64,000 nucleotides of DNA from Comamonas resistens. Lineage in GTDB: Bacteria > Pseudomonadota > Gammaproteobacteria > Burkholderiales > Burkholderiaceae_C. Below are positions 1 through 13,700 of the stretch, in pieces (the stretch's first letter is position 1; each line of letters starts with the position of its first letter). A model generated the notes under the pieces. That model was given only the letters and a program-made list of their open reading frames with translations, did no database searches and was not told where the DNA came from. The position numbers and the translations under genes were made by a program. The stretch lies in assembly GCF_030064165.1 (NCBI RefSeq), contig NZ_CP125947.1:620001-684000 (forward strand), in the 5' to 3' direction.

Positions 1-1861
<1,861 letters not shown>

Positions 1862-1883
1862 GGCTAAGACCGTCAGGCAATGG

Positions 1884-1942
1884 TTGCGCAATATCCACAC
1901 ATTTCCGGGGAGCCGCCTCCATCAATGTAAATATTGCGCAAT
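1884..1942. promoter_or_regulatory. Pair of TTGCGCAA palindromes upstream of the synthetase gene
   Basis: Two copies of the 8-base palindrome TTGCGCAA lie at 1884-1891 and 1934-1941. With flanks they form an 11-base perfect inverted repeat (TTGCGCAATAT / ATATTGCGCAA) separated by 36 bases. They sit between the uvrA stop and the start of the Pls-like gene at 2053. The long spacing argues against a terminator hairpin and for two operator half-sites 47-50 bases apart. The cognate regulator is unknown. Confidence 0.45.
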
Positions 1943-2052
1943 GCGGCTGTCAGCAACTGCCCAGGCCACGCCCAAAGTCAATAATGGCGGGCAGAGAAGA
2001 GCGGCGCCACTAGGTTCGGATGCAAGGTTGCACCGGGTAAGCCGTTGATGCC

Positions 2053-6119
<4,067 letters not shown>

Positions 6120-6123
<4 letters not shown>

Positions 6124-6734
6124 TGCAGATCCAGACCTGCGAGCTTGTGGGCGAGGCACCGGTCGGATGGCCTCGGTTGCGGCTGGTGAAGGGTCTGGAT
6201 GCTCGGGATCGCGACAGTGCCCGGCTGCAGGCCAGGGCAGCGCTGCGCAGCTGTCTGGCGCTGGAGCTGGGCTGTGCCGAGGCCGAGCTGGAGATCAGCA
6301 ATCTTCGCAACCAGCCACCGCGATTGCGACTGCACGGACAACGGCTGGATGAGCTGCATTGCTCCATCAGCCATGCGCCGGGGCTGGCGCTGCTGGCCTG
6401 GCACCGGGGGGGCGCGGTGGGAGTGGATATTCAGGCCGTGGATGAAGGCATGCCCCGTGCAGAGCTCGAAGCAGTGGCTCGGCTTTTCTTGCCGCCAAAA
6501 GTGGTTGAGATGCTTTCGGATACTGCGGAAGGTGCTCTGTTTTTTGAAGAGTTTGCAGGCGCCTGGGCGCAGCAGGAGGCACAGCTCAAATGCGCGGGAC
6601 TGGGCCTGGTGGAATGGAGTGCAGAGCTGCAGGCCCGGTTGACAGGTATGAGCTGTGCTTCGCTGTCCTTGGCGCAAAGCCACGCAGCAGCCGTGGCCTG
6701 GTGGCCTGCAGCCGACGAGGAAGCGCTCGCCTGA
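6120..6734 (+). CDS. 4'-phosphopantetheinyl transferase (Sfp-type)
   Basis: Transfers phosphopantetheine from CoA to a carrier-protein serine, here most likely Ser574 of the synthetase encoded directly upstream. The 204-residue length fits the Sfp/AcpT group. The magnesium and CoA motif GVDIQ is at residues 101-105. The second motif reads WAQQEAQLK at 149-157, so the usual lysine of W-x-x-KEA is glutamine while the glutamate and the final lysine remain. The start ATG overlaps the synthetase stop (ATGA), which implies translational coupling. An ATG three bases later is an equally possible start. Overlap with its presumed substrate gene makes a dedicated partner likely, although service to other carrier proteins cannot be excluded. 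Confidence 0.88.
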
Positions 6735-6750
6735 CACGCAGAAGCCCAGG

Positions 6751-7263
6751 TCACTGCATCCAGCCACCGCGCTGGGCATGGATGCGGGTCCAGGCATCGT
6801 CCAGGCGGTTGTTATGGATTTCGCAGGAGGCTTGCTTGTTGGCTGCGCCCTCGGAAAAAGCTCCCCATTGATTCATGGTGGAGAAGCGCACGGGAATGGT
6901 GATGGTCAGCACCCGCTTGTCCTTGGTGTAGTCCAGATACTGGGTATCGGGCGGCAGCTGCATCTGCTTTTTGTACCAGTCCAGGCAGAGCCGGGCTTCG
7001 TGTTCGTAGACCGATGCGGGCAGATGGTTCGGTGGCGGCGGCAGAGGCTGGCTGGGCTCCTGAGGGATGGAGACGACATGGCCGCTGCCCGATAGCGGTG
7101 CGTTCTGCAAAGGGGGCGCGGGCGCAATGCTGGCGCTGCTGCTGCCTGCCGGGCAGGCTGTATCCTGATACCAGATGCGGCCACCGCTTTCACAGCGTTG
7201 AATGGCCGAGGCCAGAGGGCTCAGGCAGGTGAGCAGCGCAAAGGGCAGCAGCAGTTTTTTCAT
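6751..7263 (-). CDS. Secreted DUF4124-like hypothetical protein
   Basis: A 170-residue protein with a clear signal peptide (MKKLLLPFALL, then a cleavage site after SPLASA). The first mature segment, RCESGGRIWYQDTACP, resembles the DUF4124 motif found in many small periplasmic proteins of proteobacteria. A Pro/Ser-rich middle (near PLPPPPNHLP) is followed by a conserved-looking C-terminal half with two charged helices. The ATG at 7263 was chosen because it begins the signal peptide; an upstream in-frame extension to 7389 would bury it. The gene converges on the phosphopantetheinyl transferase gene with a 16-base gap. Its function is unknown. Confidence 0.7.
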   Translation of the reverse strand: MKKLLLPFALLTCLSPLASAIQRCESGGRIWYQDTACPAGSSSASIAPAPPLQNAPLSGSGHVVSIPQEPSQPLPPPPNHLPASVYEHEARLCLDWYKKQMQLPPDTQYLDYTKDKRVLTITIPVRFSTMNQWGAFSEGAANKQASCEIHNNRLDDAWTRIHAQRGGWMQ

Positions 7264-7340
7264 GAGGATACCCGTGGCAACGTGAATCAGCTCATTGTCC
7301 GGAAGATGGTCGCTGGAACGATTGCAGATTTCCTGCCGGC

Positions 7341-7433
7341 ATGAAAAATGACCCCCATGCTCCCCACTTCGTGTGGTCGCTGCCCCCAAGGGGGCAGCTT
7401 TTTCATCTTGGGGCGGCCCGGCGATGAAAAAAG
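7341..7433 (+). repeat. Intergenic palindromic repeat, family B, copy 1
   Basis: A roughly 90-base element of pattern ATGAAAAATG - CTCCCCACTTCGTGTG - CTGCCCCC AAGGGGGCAG - TTTTTCATCTTGGGGCGGCCCGGCGATGAAAAAAGG. It matches the elements at 29281-29374 (same strand) and at 31511-31584 and 31585-31671 (opposite strand). The internal GCCCCCAAGGGGGC arm can form a hairpin. It lies between the small secreted protein gene and the end of the TRAP operon. Confidence 0.75.
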
Positions 7434-7459
7434 GCTGCCATAAGTCAGCCTTTTTGTCT
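7430..7459 (-). terminator. Rho-independent terminator of the first TRAP operon
   Basis: The stem AAGGCTG / CAGCCTT with loop CCATAAGT is flanked by runs of A on the left and T on the right, so it can act in both directions. On the minus strand it follows the TRAP large-permease stop at 7474 and is followed by six T. Confidence 0.8.
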
Positions 7460-7473
7460 GGACGCGGTGATGC

Positions 7474-8760
7474 TTACTGGAAGCCCAGCGTATGCGGCAG
7501 CCAGGTCGACAGTGCGGGGATGAAGGTCAGCATGCATAGCACGACGAAGTGGGCCAGCAGGAACAGCGGCATCTCGCGCGTGAGATCGGTGATGGAGACA
7601 CGTGTGGCCACCGAGGTCACGAACAGCAGGCCGCCCACGGGCGGCGTGATCATGCCCAGCGTCAGGTTGACGATCACCACCATGGCAAAGTGCGTGGGGT
7701 CTATGCCCAGGGTGAAGGCGATGGGCGCCAGTATGGGCACCAGAATCATCACGCCGGGCAGCGGCTCCATGAAGATGCCGAAGACCAGCAGCAGAATGTT
7801 CACGGCAATCAGGAACATGGTGGGCGAGAGTTCCCAGCTCACGATCAGCTCGGACAGGTATTGCGGAATGCCTTCCACGGTCAGCACCCAGGCAAAGGCC
7901 GCCGAGGTGGCCATGACCAGCAGCACCGAGGCCGTGAGCATGGCCGAACGGGCCAGAATGCCGGGCACGGCCGACCATTGCAGCGTGCGGTAAATCCACT
8001 TGCCGCAGATCAGCGCATAGAACACGGCGACCACCGAAGCCTCGGTGGGCGTGAAGATACCGAAGCGGATGCCGACCACGATGAGCACGATGAGCAGCAG
8101 CGCCGGAATGGCCTTGAAGCTGTTGACCCACATTTCGCGCGCGCTGGGGCGGGGCTCGGTAGAGCGGTAGTCGCGCTTCTTGCACACCCACCAGTTCACT
8201 GCCGCCATGGCCAGCGCGATCAGGATGCCGGGGATGAAGCCGGCCATGAACAGGCCGCCGACCGAGACATGCTCGTCCTGCAGCGCATAGATGATCATGC
8301 TGACCGAGGGCGGGATGATGGGGCCGACGATGGCAGTGCTGGCCGTCAGCGCGGCCGCGTAGGGACGGCTGTAGCCGGCCTTGTCCATCATCTTGACCAT
8401 CATGGAGCCGGGACCGGCCGCGTCGGCCAGGGCCGAGCCCGAGATGCCCGAGAACAGCGTCAGCGACAGCACATTGGCATAGCCCAGGCCGCCACGCAGA
8501 TGGCCGACAAACTGGGCCGCAAAGCGCAGCAGCACATGCGTGAGTGCGCCGCCCGACATCAGCTCGGCTGCCAGGATGAAGAAGGGCACGGCCATCAGCG
8601 GAAAGCTGTCTATGCCCGTGAACATTTCCTTGAAGACGATCAGCTGTGGATAACGTCCGCCGACAAAGACTGCAAGGGCTGCCGAGATGGCCAGCGCAAA
8701 CGCCACCGGAAAGCCCAGCGTGAGCAGGACGACGATGGCAACAAATAAAGTGATACCCAT
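7474..8760 (-). CDS. TRAP transporter large permease subunit (DctM type)
   Basis: The 428-residue membrane channel subunit of a tripartite ATP-independent periplasmic transporter, which uses an ion gradient to import an organic acid captured by the periplasmic binding protein. It has about 12 hydrophobic segments, starting with MGITLFVAIVVLLTLGFPVA. It also carries the family's conserved stretches, including GISGSALADAAGPG, the GPIIPPS motif, PTEASVVAVFYAL and the late NLTLGMITPPVGG. It is the last gene of the minus-strand order P-Q-M. The gap to the small permease gene is unusually long for this family (157 bases) and holds a repeat element. The substrate cannot be read from the sequence. 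Confidence 0.95.
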   Translation of the reverse strand: MGITLFVAIVVLLTLGFPVAFALAISAALAVFVGGRYPQLIVFKEMFTGIDSFPLMAVPFFILAAELMSGGALTHVLLRFAAQFVGHLRGGLGYANVLSLTLFSGISGSALADAAGPGSMMVKMMDKAGYSRPYAAALTASTAIVGPIIPPSVSMIIYALQDEHVSVGGLFMAGFIPGILIALAMAAVNWWVCKKRDYRSTEPRPSAREMWVNSFKAIPALLLIVLIVVGIRFGIFTPTEASVVAVFYALICGKWIYRTLQWSAVPGILARSAMLTASVLLVMATSAAFAWVLTVEGIPQYLSELIVSWELSPTMFLIAVNILLLVFGIFMEPLPGVMILVPILAPIAFTLGIDPTHFAMVVIVNLTLGMITPPVGGLLFVTSVATRVSITDLTREMPLFLLAHFVVLCMLTFIPALSTWLPHTLGFQ

Positions 8761-8820
8761 GATGTTTCAACCGATCAGTGATTCGTGGCGCAATGCATAA
8801 AACTGGCCTGACCCAAGCCA

Positions 8821-8916
8821 GAGACAGCGAGCAAGGGCCTGGGCCGGCCGCGCCGCCCCGCAGCTAGGCTGTCGTCCCCCTTTCAGGGGGAAGGCGCGCA
8901 GCGACTCAGGGGGTGT
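8821..8916 (+). repeat. Intergenic palindromic repeat, family A, copy 1
   Basis: Pattern GACAGCGAGCAAGG - CGCCCCGCAG - GCTGTCGTCCCCCT - AGGGGGAAGGCGCG - GACTCAGGGGGTG. It matches 11711-11801 (same strand) and 26013-26116 (opposite strand). The CCCCCTTTCAGGGGG core forms a hairpin. It starts immediately after the stop codon of the TRAP small permease gene and thus interrupts the Q-M junction of an apparent operon. Confidence 0.75.
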
Positions 8917-8917
8917 T

Positions 8918-9433
8918 TCATATCGATGCGGCTGCATCGGCGTCCATTTCGTCGGACTCGGCGAAGCTGCCTGCGGCGATATAGCTGCGCGCAATGAACA
9001 GCAGGTGAATCAGCATCAGCACAAAGCCCACGGGCATGGCGCCGTAGATATAGGAGATTGGGATGTCCGTGGCGGCCGTGGTCTGAAAGCGCGTGGCATA
9101 GACATATTGCGACGAGGTCACGGTCATCACGACAAAGAACAGGGCCAGGCTGACCACGACGATGCCGCGAATGATCTGCGCGCTGCGTGTGCCGACGGCG
9201 CGGTGCAGATTGTCGATGGCCACATGGCCGCCAAAGCGCAGCACCAGGCCCGCGCCCAGGAAGGTGACCCAGATCATCATGTGGCGGGCCACTTCCTCGG
9301 CCCAGACGATGGAGTCGCCCGTGGTGTAGCGCAGCACCACATTGGCAAAGACGATGCAGGCCATGGCCAGCAGCAGCAAGATCAGCAGCCAGCGATTGCC
9401 GGCCACAAGAATGCGTTCGATACGATCAAGCAT
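8918..9433 (-). CDS. TRAP transporter small permease subunit (DctQ type)
   Basis: A four-helix membrane subunit of about 171 residues that links the binding protein to the large permease. Hydrophobic segments are visible near 14-33 (NRWLLILLLLAMACIVFANV), 50-70, 88-110 (IIRGIVVVSLALFFVVMTV) and 130-155. The family motif WAEEVARHMMIWVTFLG is present. The ATG at 9433 (MLDRIERIL) is preferred over a TTG 30 bases upstream because family members begin just before the first helix; no strong Shine-Dalgarno sequence marks either. The C-terminus DEMDADAAASI ends directly against a repeat element. Confidence 0.92.
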   Translation of the reverse strand: MLDRIERILVAGNRWLLILLLLAMACIVFANVVLRYTTGDSIVWAEEVARHMMIWVTFLGAGLVLRFGGHVAIDNLHRAVGTRSAQIIRGIVVVSLALFFVVMTVTSSQYVYATRFQTTAATDIPISYIYGAMPVGFVLMLIHLLFIARSYIAAGSFAESDEMDADAAASI

Positions 9434-9590
9434 AGGAGTGGGGGTGAGCAGCCAAAGCAGCAAGGAAAGCCACCCGAGCCGGCTGCGTCACGAAGTTGAG
9501 GGCTGCTTCATCATCGGCAGGAATTGGCGCAAGTCCATTCGTGCTGACCGCAGCCGGGCAAAGGCAGGCCTTGCCCGATGAGATGGAAAA

Positions 9591-9613
9591 CAGCAGACCC
9601 TATTGGCCTGCTG
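9591..9613 (-). promoter_or_regulatory. Hairpin between TRAP binding-protein and small-permease genes
   Basis: On the minus-strand transcript, CAGCAGGCC pairs with GGTCTGCTG (one G-U pair, loop AATAG) and is followed by TTTTCC. It lies just after the binding-protein stop. Such a hairpin can attenuate read-through or protect the upstream message, which would give more binding protein than permease. A similar hairpin occurs at 56013-56034 in the second TRAP operon. Confidence 0.55.
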
Positions 9614-9618
9614 CGGGC

Positions 9619-10605
9619 TTACTTGACGGCAGTGATGGAGTCCAGGGTCTTCTGGCCGAACTTCTTGGCGTATTCCTTGTAGGCGGGCTCAAGCGCGGTG
9701 CGGAAAGCGGTCTGATCCACCTTCTCCACGACCTTCATGCCATTGGCCTTGGCTTCTTCCACGCCCTTTTTCTCCACGCTGTCCACAAAGGCGCGCGAAG
9801 CCAGGGCGCCCTTCTTGGCGGCTTCGGTGAAGGCCGTCTTCTGGGCGGCATTCAGCGAGCCCCAGAACGAGGGCGAGACGATCAAGGCCATGGGGGCGTA
9901 GACATGCGAAGTCAGCGTCAGATGCTTTTGCACTTGCCAGAGCTTGGCCGAGCTCAGCACGGAGATGGGGTTCTCCTGGCCGTCGATCGTGCCCTGCTGC
10001 AGCGCACCGATCACTTCGGGCCAGGACATGGGCGTGGGCGATGCGCCCAGCGTGCGGAAGGCCGTGATGTGCACGGGGTTCTCGGTCACACGGATCTTCA
10101 GGCCCTTGAGGTCGGCCACGCTGTTGACCGCATGCTTGTTGTTGCTCAGGTGGCGAAAGCCCTGCTCGCCCCAGGCCAGGGCCACGAGGCCGCGTTTCTG
10201 GAACTTGGCCAGCAGTTCCTGGCCGAAGGCGCCATCCATCACGGCGCGGGCGTGCTGGGTGTCACGGAACAGGAAGGGAATGTCCACCACGCCCACGTCG
10301 GGTACGAAGTTGCTCAAGGCGCCGGTGGAGACGATGGCCGCTTCCACGGTGCCCAGCTGCAGGCCTTCGATCAGCTCGCGCTCACCACCCAGTGCGGAGG
10401 CGGGGAACTGCTTGAACTTGTAGGCACCGTTGGTGCCTTTTTCCACGCCTTCGGCCCAGGCGTTGGCAGCCGCGCCATAGTGCGAGTTCACGGCCAGCGC
10501 ATAGCCGATCTTGACTTCCTTGCCTTGGGCAAAAGCAGTGCCTGCGGTCAGCGTGGCAGTAGCGGCCACGGCAGTGGCGACAAAAGTGCGGCGAATCATG
10601 CGCAT
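9619..10605 (-). CDS. TRAP transporter periplasmic substrate-binding protein (DctP type)
   Basis: A 328-residue secreted solute receptor of the TRAP system. Its Sec signal peptide is MIRRTFVATAVAATATLTAGTAFA. The mature protein starts QGKEVKIGYALAVNSHYG. Family landmarks are ELIEGLQLGTVEAAI, the hinge region LKGLKIRVTENPVHI with the substrate-carboxylate arginine in KIRV, and the GALQQGTIDGQENPI motif. It is the first gene of the P-Q-M operon, so the promoter should lie in the 10606-10770 region. The ligand is probably a dicarboxylate or sugar acid, but the family is too broad to specify. Confidence 0.95.
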   Translation of the reverse strand: MRMIRRTFVATAVAATATLTAGTAFAQGKEVKIGYALAVNSHYGAAANAWAEGVEKGTNGAYKFKQFPASALGGERELIEGLQLGTVEAAIVSTGALSNFVPDVGVVDIPFLFRDTQHARAVMDGAFGQELLAKFQKRGLVALAWGEQGFRHLSNNKHAVNSVADLKGLKIRVTENPVHITAFRTLGASPTPMSWPEVIGALQQGTIDGQENPISVLSSAKLWQVQKHLTLTSHVYAPMALIVSPSFWGSLNAAQKTAFTEAAKKGALASRAFVDSVEKKGVEEAKANGMKVVEKVDQTAFRTALEPAYKEYAKKFGQKTLDSITAVK

Positions 10606-10734
10606 GGTGTTGGTCTCTCTGACATGTTTTGAAATGAATCAAAAATTGTAGTGAGTGCCAACCATGGGTTAACCACGAGACAGGGGTCGTCTTGTACGCG
10701 CAATCCCATCGTCGTTCACGATGGGTGGCGCAAT

Positions 10735-10770
10735 AAAAAAGCCCGCAGCGCAAGAGCCTGCGGGCCTTGA
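10735..10770 (-). terminator. Rho-independent terminator of the HAD phosphatase gene
   Basis: On the minus strand GGCCCGCAGG pairs with CTGCGGGC across a short loop (CTCTTGCG) and is followed by TTTTTTATT. It is placed 85 bases after the phosphatase stop codon. Confidence 0.8.
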
Positions 10771-10775
10771 TTTTG

Positions 10776-10856
10776 AGAGCTGTCAGCGCTTGCTTTGACT
10801 AGGTTTCAGATCAATTGAATGCTGAAACCATTTGTCATAAAGCGCAGGATGCTCTT
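10776..10856. repeat. Palindromic repeat, family C, copy 1 (degenerate)
   Basis: The left part (AGCTGTCAGCGCTTG) and the inner inverted pair GTTTCAG / CTGAAAC follow the pattern of the element at 26158-26240; the right arm is degraded. Its right end reaches the stop codon of the HAD phosphatase gene at 10855. Confidence 0.5.
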
Positions 10857-11655
10857 ATTTTTGAGATGCCAGAATATGCTCGGCCAGCTGCACAAAGCCA
10901 TCGCCGCGTTCGGCTTGCGTCACATAGCGGGGCAGGTGCTTGAGCTGTGGCACAAAGCGCTCGATATTGGCCACACCTACGGACAGGGGCATGTTCTGGA
11001 ACATCAGCTGGTCATTGGTCGAGTCGCCGATATAGATCCACTGGTCCAGCGTGGCGTCCAGGGCTATGTCGAACAGCTCGCGCACAATCCAGCGCGCACC
11101 TTCTAGCTTGTTGTGCTCGCCGAACCAGCCGTTGATGTGGATGGAGCTGACGGTGGCGTTCATGCCCGCCGCCTTCATGATGGCCACGCATTCATCGATC
11201 CGTGCCTGGGGCAGGTTCGTGAACTCGCTGTGGTCCACGGCGATATCGCATTCGCGGCCAGCCGAGTCGGTGGCGCGATTGGCGCCGGGCACGCTGGCCT
11301 CGATCTGTTCCAGCACCTGCTGCATGCGGGCAAAGTTGCTGACGCGTTCAGCGTCGCCCTGCTGGTAGAGCTTGTCCAGAGTGCCTTGCGCATTGCGGCG
11401 CAGCGCCACGGCGCCGTTTTCGGCGACGATGGAATCCACGGGCCAGGCGGAGGCAAACGGCACGCTCCAGCCCACGGGACGACCGGTGATGGGCACGACC
11501 TTGAGGCCGGCATTCTTCAGGCGCGCGATGGCGGCCACCACATGCTCGGGCACCACGCCCTCGGTGGTCAGCGTGTCGTCGATATCGGTCAGCACGCCCA
11601 GCAGATTCCGGGGAACCGGCAGTTCAGACAAAGGGCGCAGAAATTCTTGGCTCAC
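10855..11655 (-). CDS. HAD superfamily (subfamily IIB) hydrolase, sugar-phosphatase-like
   Basis: A 266-residue soluble phosphatase. HAD motif I is LTDIDDTLT (nucleophile Asp near residue 24), motif II is VPITGRP, a lysine-containing segment is EHNKLEGARW, and motif IV is GDSTND. The cap between motifs II and III is of the alpha/beta IIB type found in Cof-like and sucrose- or mannosyl-phosphoglycerate phosphatases. The phrase IVAENGAVAL is typical of this subgroup. The substrate is not predictable. It lies downstream of prfC on the same strand but is separated by a repeat element. Confidence 0.85.
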   Translation of the reverse strand: MSQEFLRPLSELPVPRNLLGVLTDIDDTLTTEGVVPEHVVAAIARLKNAGLKVVPITGRPVGWSVPFASAWPVDSIVAENGAVALRRNAQGTLDKLYQQGDAERVSNFARMQQVLEQIEASVPGANRATDSAGRECDIAVDHSEFTNLPQARIDECVAIMKAAGMNATVSSIHINGWFGEHNKLEGARWIVRELFDIALDATLDQWIYIGDSTNDQLMFQNMPLSVGVANIERFVPQLKHLPRYVTQAERGDGFVQLAEHILASQK

Positions 11656-11710
11656 AACAAACTCTCAATGCATTGCAAAAGACGTCCGAACCTGGCGCGG
11701 CCCATCGGCG

Positions 11711-11801
11711 GGACGCCGAGCAAGGGCCGCCCCGCAGCGAGGGCGTCGTCCCCCTCCGGCGAAGCCAGAGAGGGGGAAGGCGCGAAGCGCCTCAGGGGGT
11801 G
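11711..11801 (+). repeat. Intergenic palindromic repeat, family A, copy 2
   Basis: Contains GACGCCGAGCAAGGGC, CGCCCCGCAGCGAGGGCGTC, GTCCCCCT, AGAGGGGGAAGGCGCG and GCGCCTCAGGGGGTGA. It aligns with copies at 8821-8916 and 26013-26116. It lies between prfC and the HAD phosphatase gene. Confidence 0.8.
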
Positions 11802-11808
11802 ATCGCGC

Positions 11809-13437
11809 TCAGTTCGCTGAGCCCAGGCTCAGCCCCGCATGCTCGCGCAGCGGGTGGAAGTGGATCTTGGGGAAGCGCTCCTGCGCCAGACGCACGTCAT
11901 AGGGGCTGGTGCACAGATAGGCCAGGGTGTCGGCCGCATCATGCGCCAGACGCATGGGGTAGGCGTTCTCGAACTCGCGCAGCTCGGCCGGGGTATCAGC
12001 CGTGATCCAGCGCGCGCCCGTGTACTGGCAGCCTTCCAGGCGCACGTCGCAGTCGTACTCGGTCTTGAGGCGGTGCTGCACCACTTCGAACTGCAACTGA
12101 CCCACGGCGCCCAGCAGCATGTTGCCGCCGACATCGGGCTTGAAGACCTGGATCGCGCCTTCCTCGCCCAGCTGCATCAGGCCTTGCTGCAGTTGCTTGG
12201 TGCGCAGCGGGTTCTTGAGCACCACGGTCATGAACATCTCGGGCGCGAAGAAGGGCAGGCCGGTGAACTGCAGGCTGGGGCCGTCTGTGATGGAGTCGCC
12301 CAGCTGCACGCCGCCGTGAATCGTGAAGCCGATGATGTCGCCCGCATAGGCCTCATCCACCGCTTCGCGGCGCTGGCTCATGAAGGTCACCACGGAAGTG
12401 GGGCGCAGCTCCTTGCCGGTGCGCTGCACCTTCATCTTCATTCCCGGCGTGTACTTGCCGCTGGCCACGCGCACAAAGGCGATGCGGTCGCGGTGGTTGG
12501 CGTCCATATTGGCCTGCACCTTGAACACCACGCCGGCAAAGGTCTTGTCTTCGGGCTTGATGGTGACTTCTTCGCGCTGGCGGTTCACTTCGGTGAAGGC
12601 GACGCGCGGGCCGGGCGGGGGCGACATATCGACCACGGCGTTCAGCACTTCCATCACACCGAAATTGTTCACACCGGAGCCGAAGAACACGGGGGTCAGC
12701 TTGCCCTCCAGAAACGCCTGGTGGTCCCATTCGGCCGATGCGCCCTGGGCCAGTTCCATGCTCTCGATGGCATCGTCGTAGGCCTTGCCGAAGCGCGCGC
12801 GCAGCCGGTCGACTTCCGTCAGCGGGATGACTTCGAAGTCTTCGGGGCGCTTCTCGCTGCCGGCAGCAAACACCGTCATGCTCTGTGTCTGCAGATTGAT
12901 GATGCCGCCGAAGCTCTTGCCCTGGCCCACGGGCCAGGTGATGGGGCAGCAGGGCATGCCCAGCTCGCGCTCGACTTCGTCCATGATGTCCAGCGGGTCG
13001 CGCACTTCACGGTCGAACTTGTTGACGAAGGAGATGATGGGCGTGTTGCGCTGGCGGCAGACCTCGATCAGGCGACGGGTCTGGGATTCCACACCGTTGG
13101 CCGCGTCGATCACCATCAGCGCCGAGTCCACGGCTGTCAGCACGCGGTAGGTGTCTTCCGAGAAGTCCTTGTGGCCGGGGGTGTCGAGCAGGTTGATCAC
13201 ATGGTCGCGGTAGCTCATCTGCATCACCGAGGACGCCACCGAGATGCCGCGCTGCTTCTCGATTTCCATCCAGTCGGAGGTGGCGTGGCGCGAGGCCTTG
13301 CGGCCCTTGACGGCGCCGGCGATCTGGATCGCGCCCGAGAACAGCAGCAGCTTTTCGGTCAGCGTGGTCTTACCCGCGTCCGGGTGGGAGATGATGGCGA
13401 ACGTACGACGGCGCCGGGTTTCTGGGGCGTATGACAC
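11809..13437 (-). CDS. prfC: Peptide chain release factor 3
   Basis: GTPase that recycles class I release factors from the ribosome after termination. The 542-residue length agrees with RF3 (529 in E. coli). The G1 motif SHPDAGKTTLTEK is near residue 16, the switch region RGISVASSVMQ and G3 DTPGHKDFSEDTYR follow, then G4 NKFDREVRD. Elongation-factor-like domains II and III follow, with the RF3-typical ending near PKIHFHPLREHAG. The GTG at 13437 (VSYAPETRRRR) was chosen because RF3 proteins begin with SYAPE or similar. An in-frame GTG at 13512 would add an unrelated Arg/Cys-rich leader. A perfect inverted repeat (CAGCCGG / CCGGCTG) lies just upstream at 13461-13480. Confidence 0.96.
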   Translation of the reverse strand: MSYAPETRRRRTFAIISHPDAGKTTLTEKLLLFSGAIQIAGAVKGRKASRHATSDWMEIEKQRGISVASSVMQMSYRDHVINLLDTPGHKDFSEDTYRVLTAVDSALMVIDAANGVESQTRRLIEVCRQRNTPIISFVNKFDREVRDPLDIMDEVERELGMPCCPITWPVGQGKSFGGIINLQTQSMTVFAAGSEKRPEDFEVIPLTEVDRLRARFGKAYDDAIESMELAQGASAEWDHQAFLEGKLTPVFFGSGVNNFGVMEVLNAVVDMSPPPGPRVAFTEVNRQREEVTIKPEDKTFAGVVFKVQANMDANHRDRIAFVRVASGKYTPGMKMKVQRTGKELRPTSVVTFMSQRREAVDEAYAGDIIGFTIHGGVQLGDSITDGPSLQFTGLPFFAPEMFMTVVLKNPLRTKQLQQGLMQLGEEGAIQVFKPDVGGNMLLGAVGQLQFEVVQHRLKTEYDCDVRLEGCQYTGARWITADTPAELREFENAYPMRLAHDAADTLAYLCTSPYDVRLAQERFPKIHFHPLREHAGLSLGSAN

Positions 13438-13700
13438 AGTATTGAGAGCTGTAAATACAGCCGGAGAACGCCGGCTGTGACAACAAAAAGTGCAGCGGTC
13501 CGTTTGCTGCACCAGGGCTGCGCTCCTGCGGAGCAGCCCTGTGAGTAAGGCTTGAGGGCGCTTATTTTAGCGGCAGGGCCAATTCATGGAGAAGGCGCGG
13601 AATTGAGAACCTGTGACCCGCATTGCCTGCCGCAGGTGACAGATGCGGCTGTTGACGGGGCGCACAATAGCCGCATTGCTCCAGGTTTTCGTTTTCCGCC

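Noticed and set aside
11839..13434. 531-codon plus-strand frame opposite prfC
   Set aside because: His/Gly-rich shadow of release factor 3.
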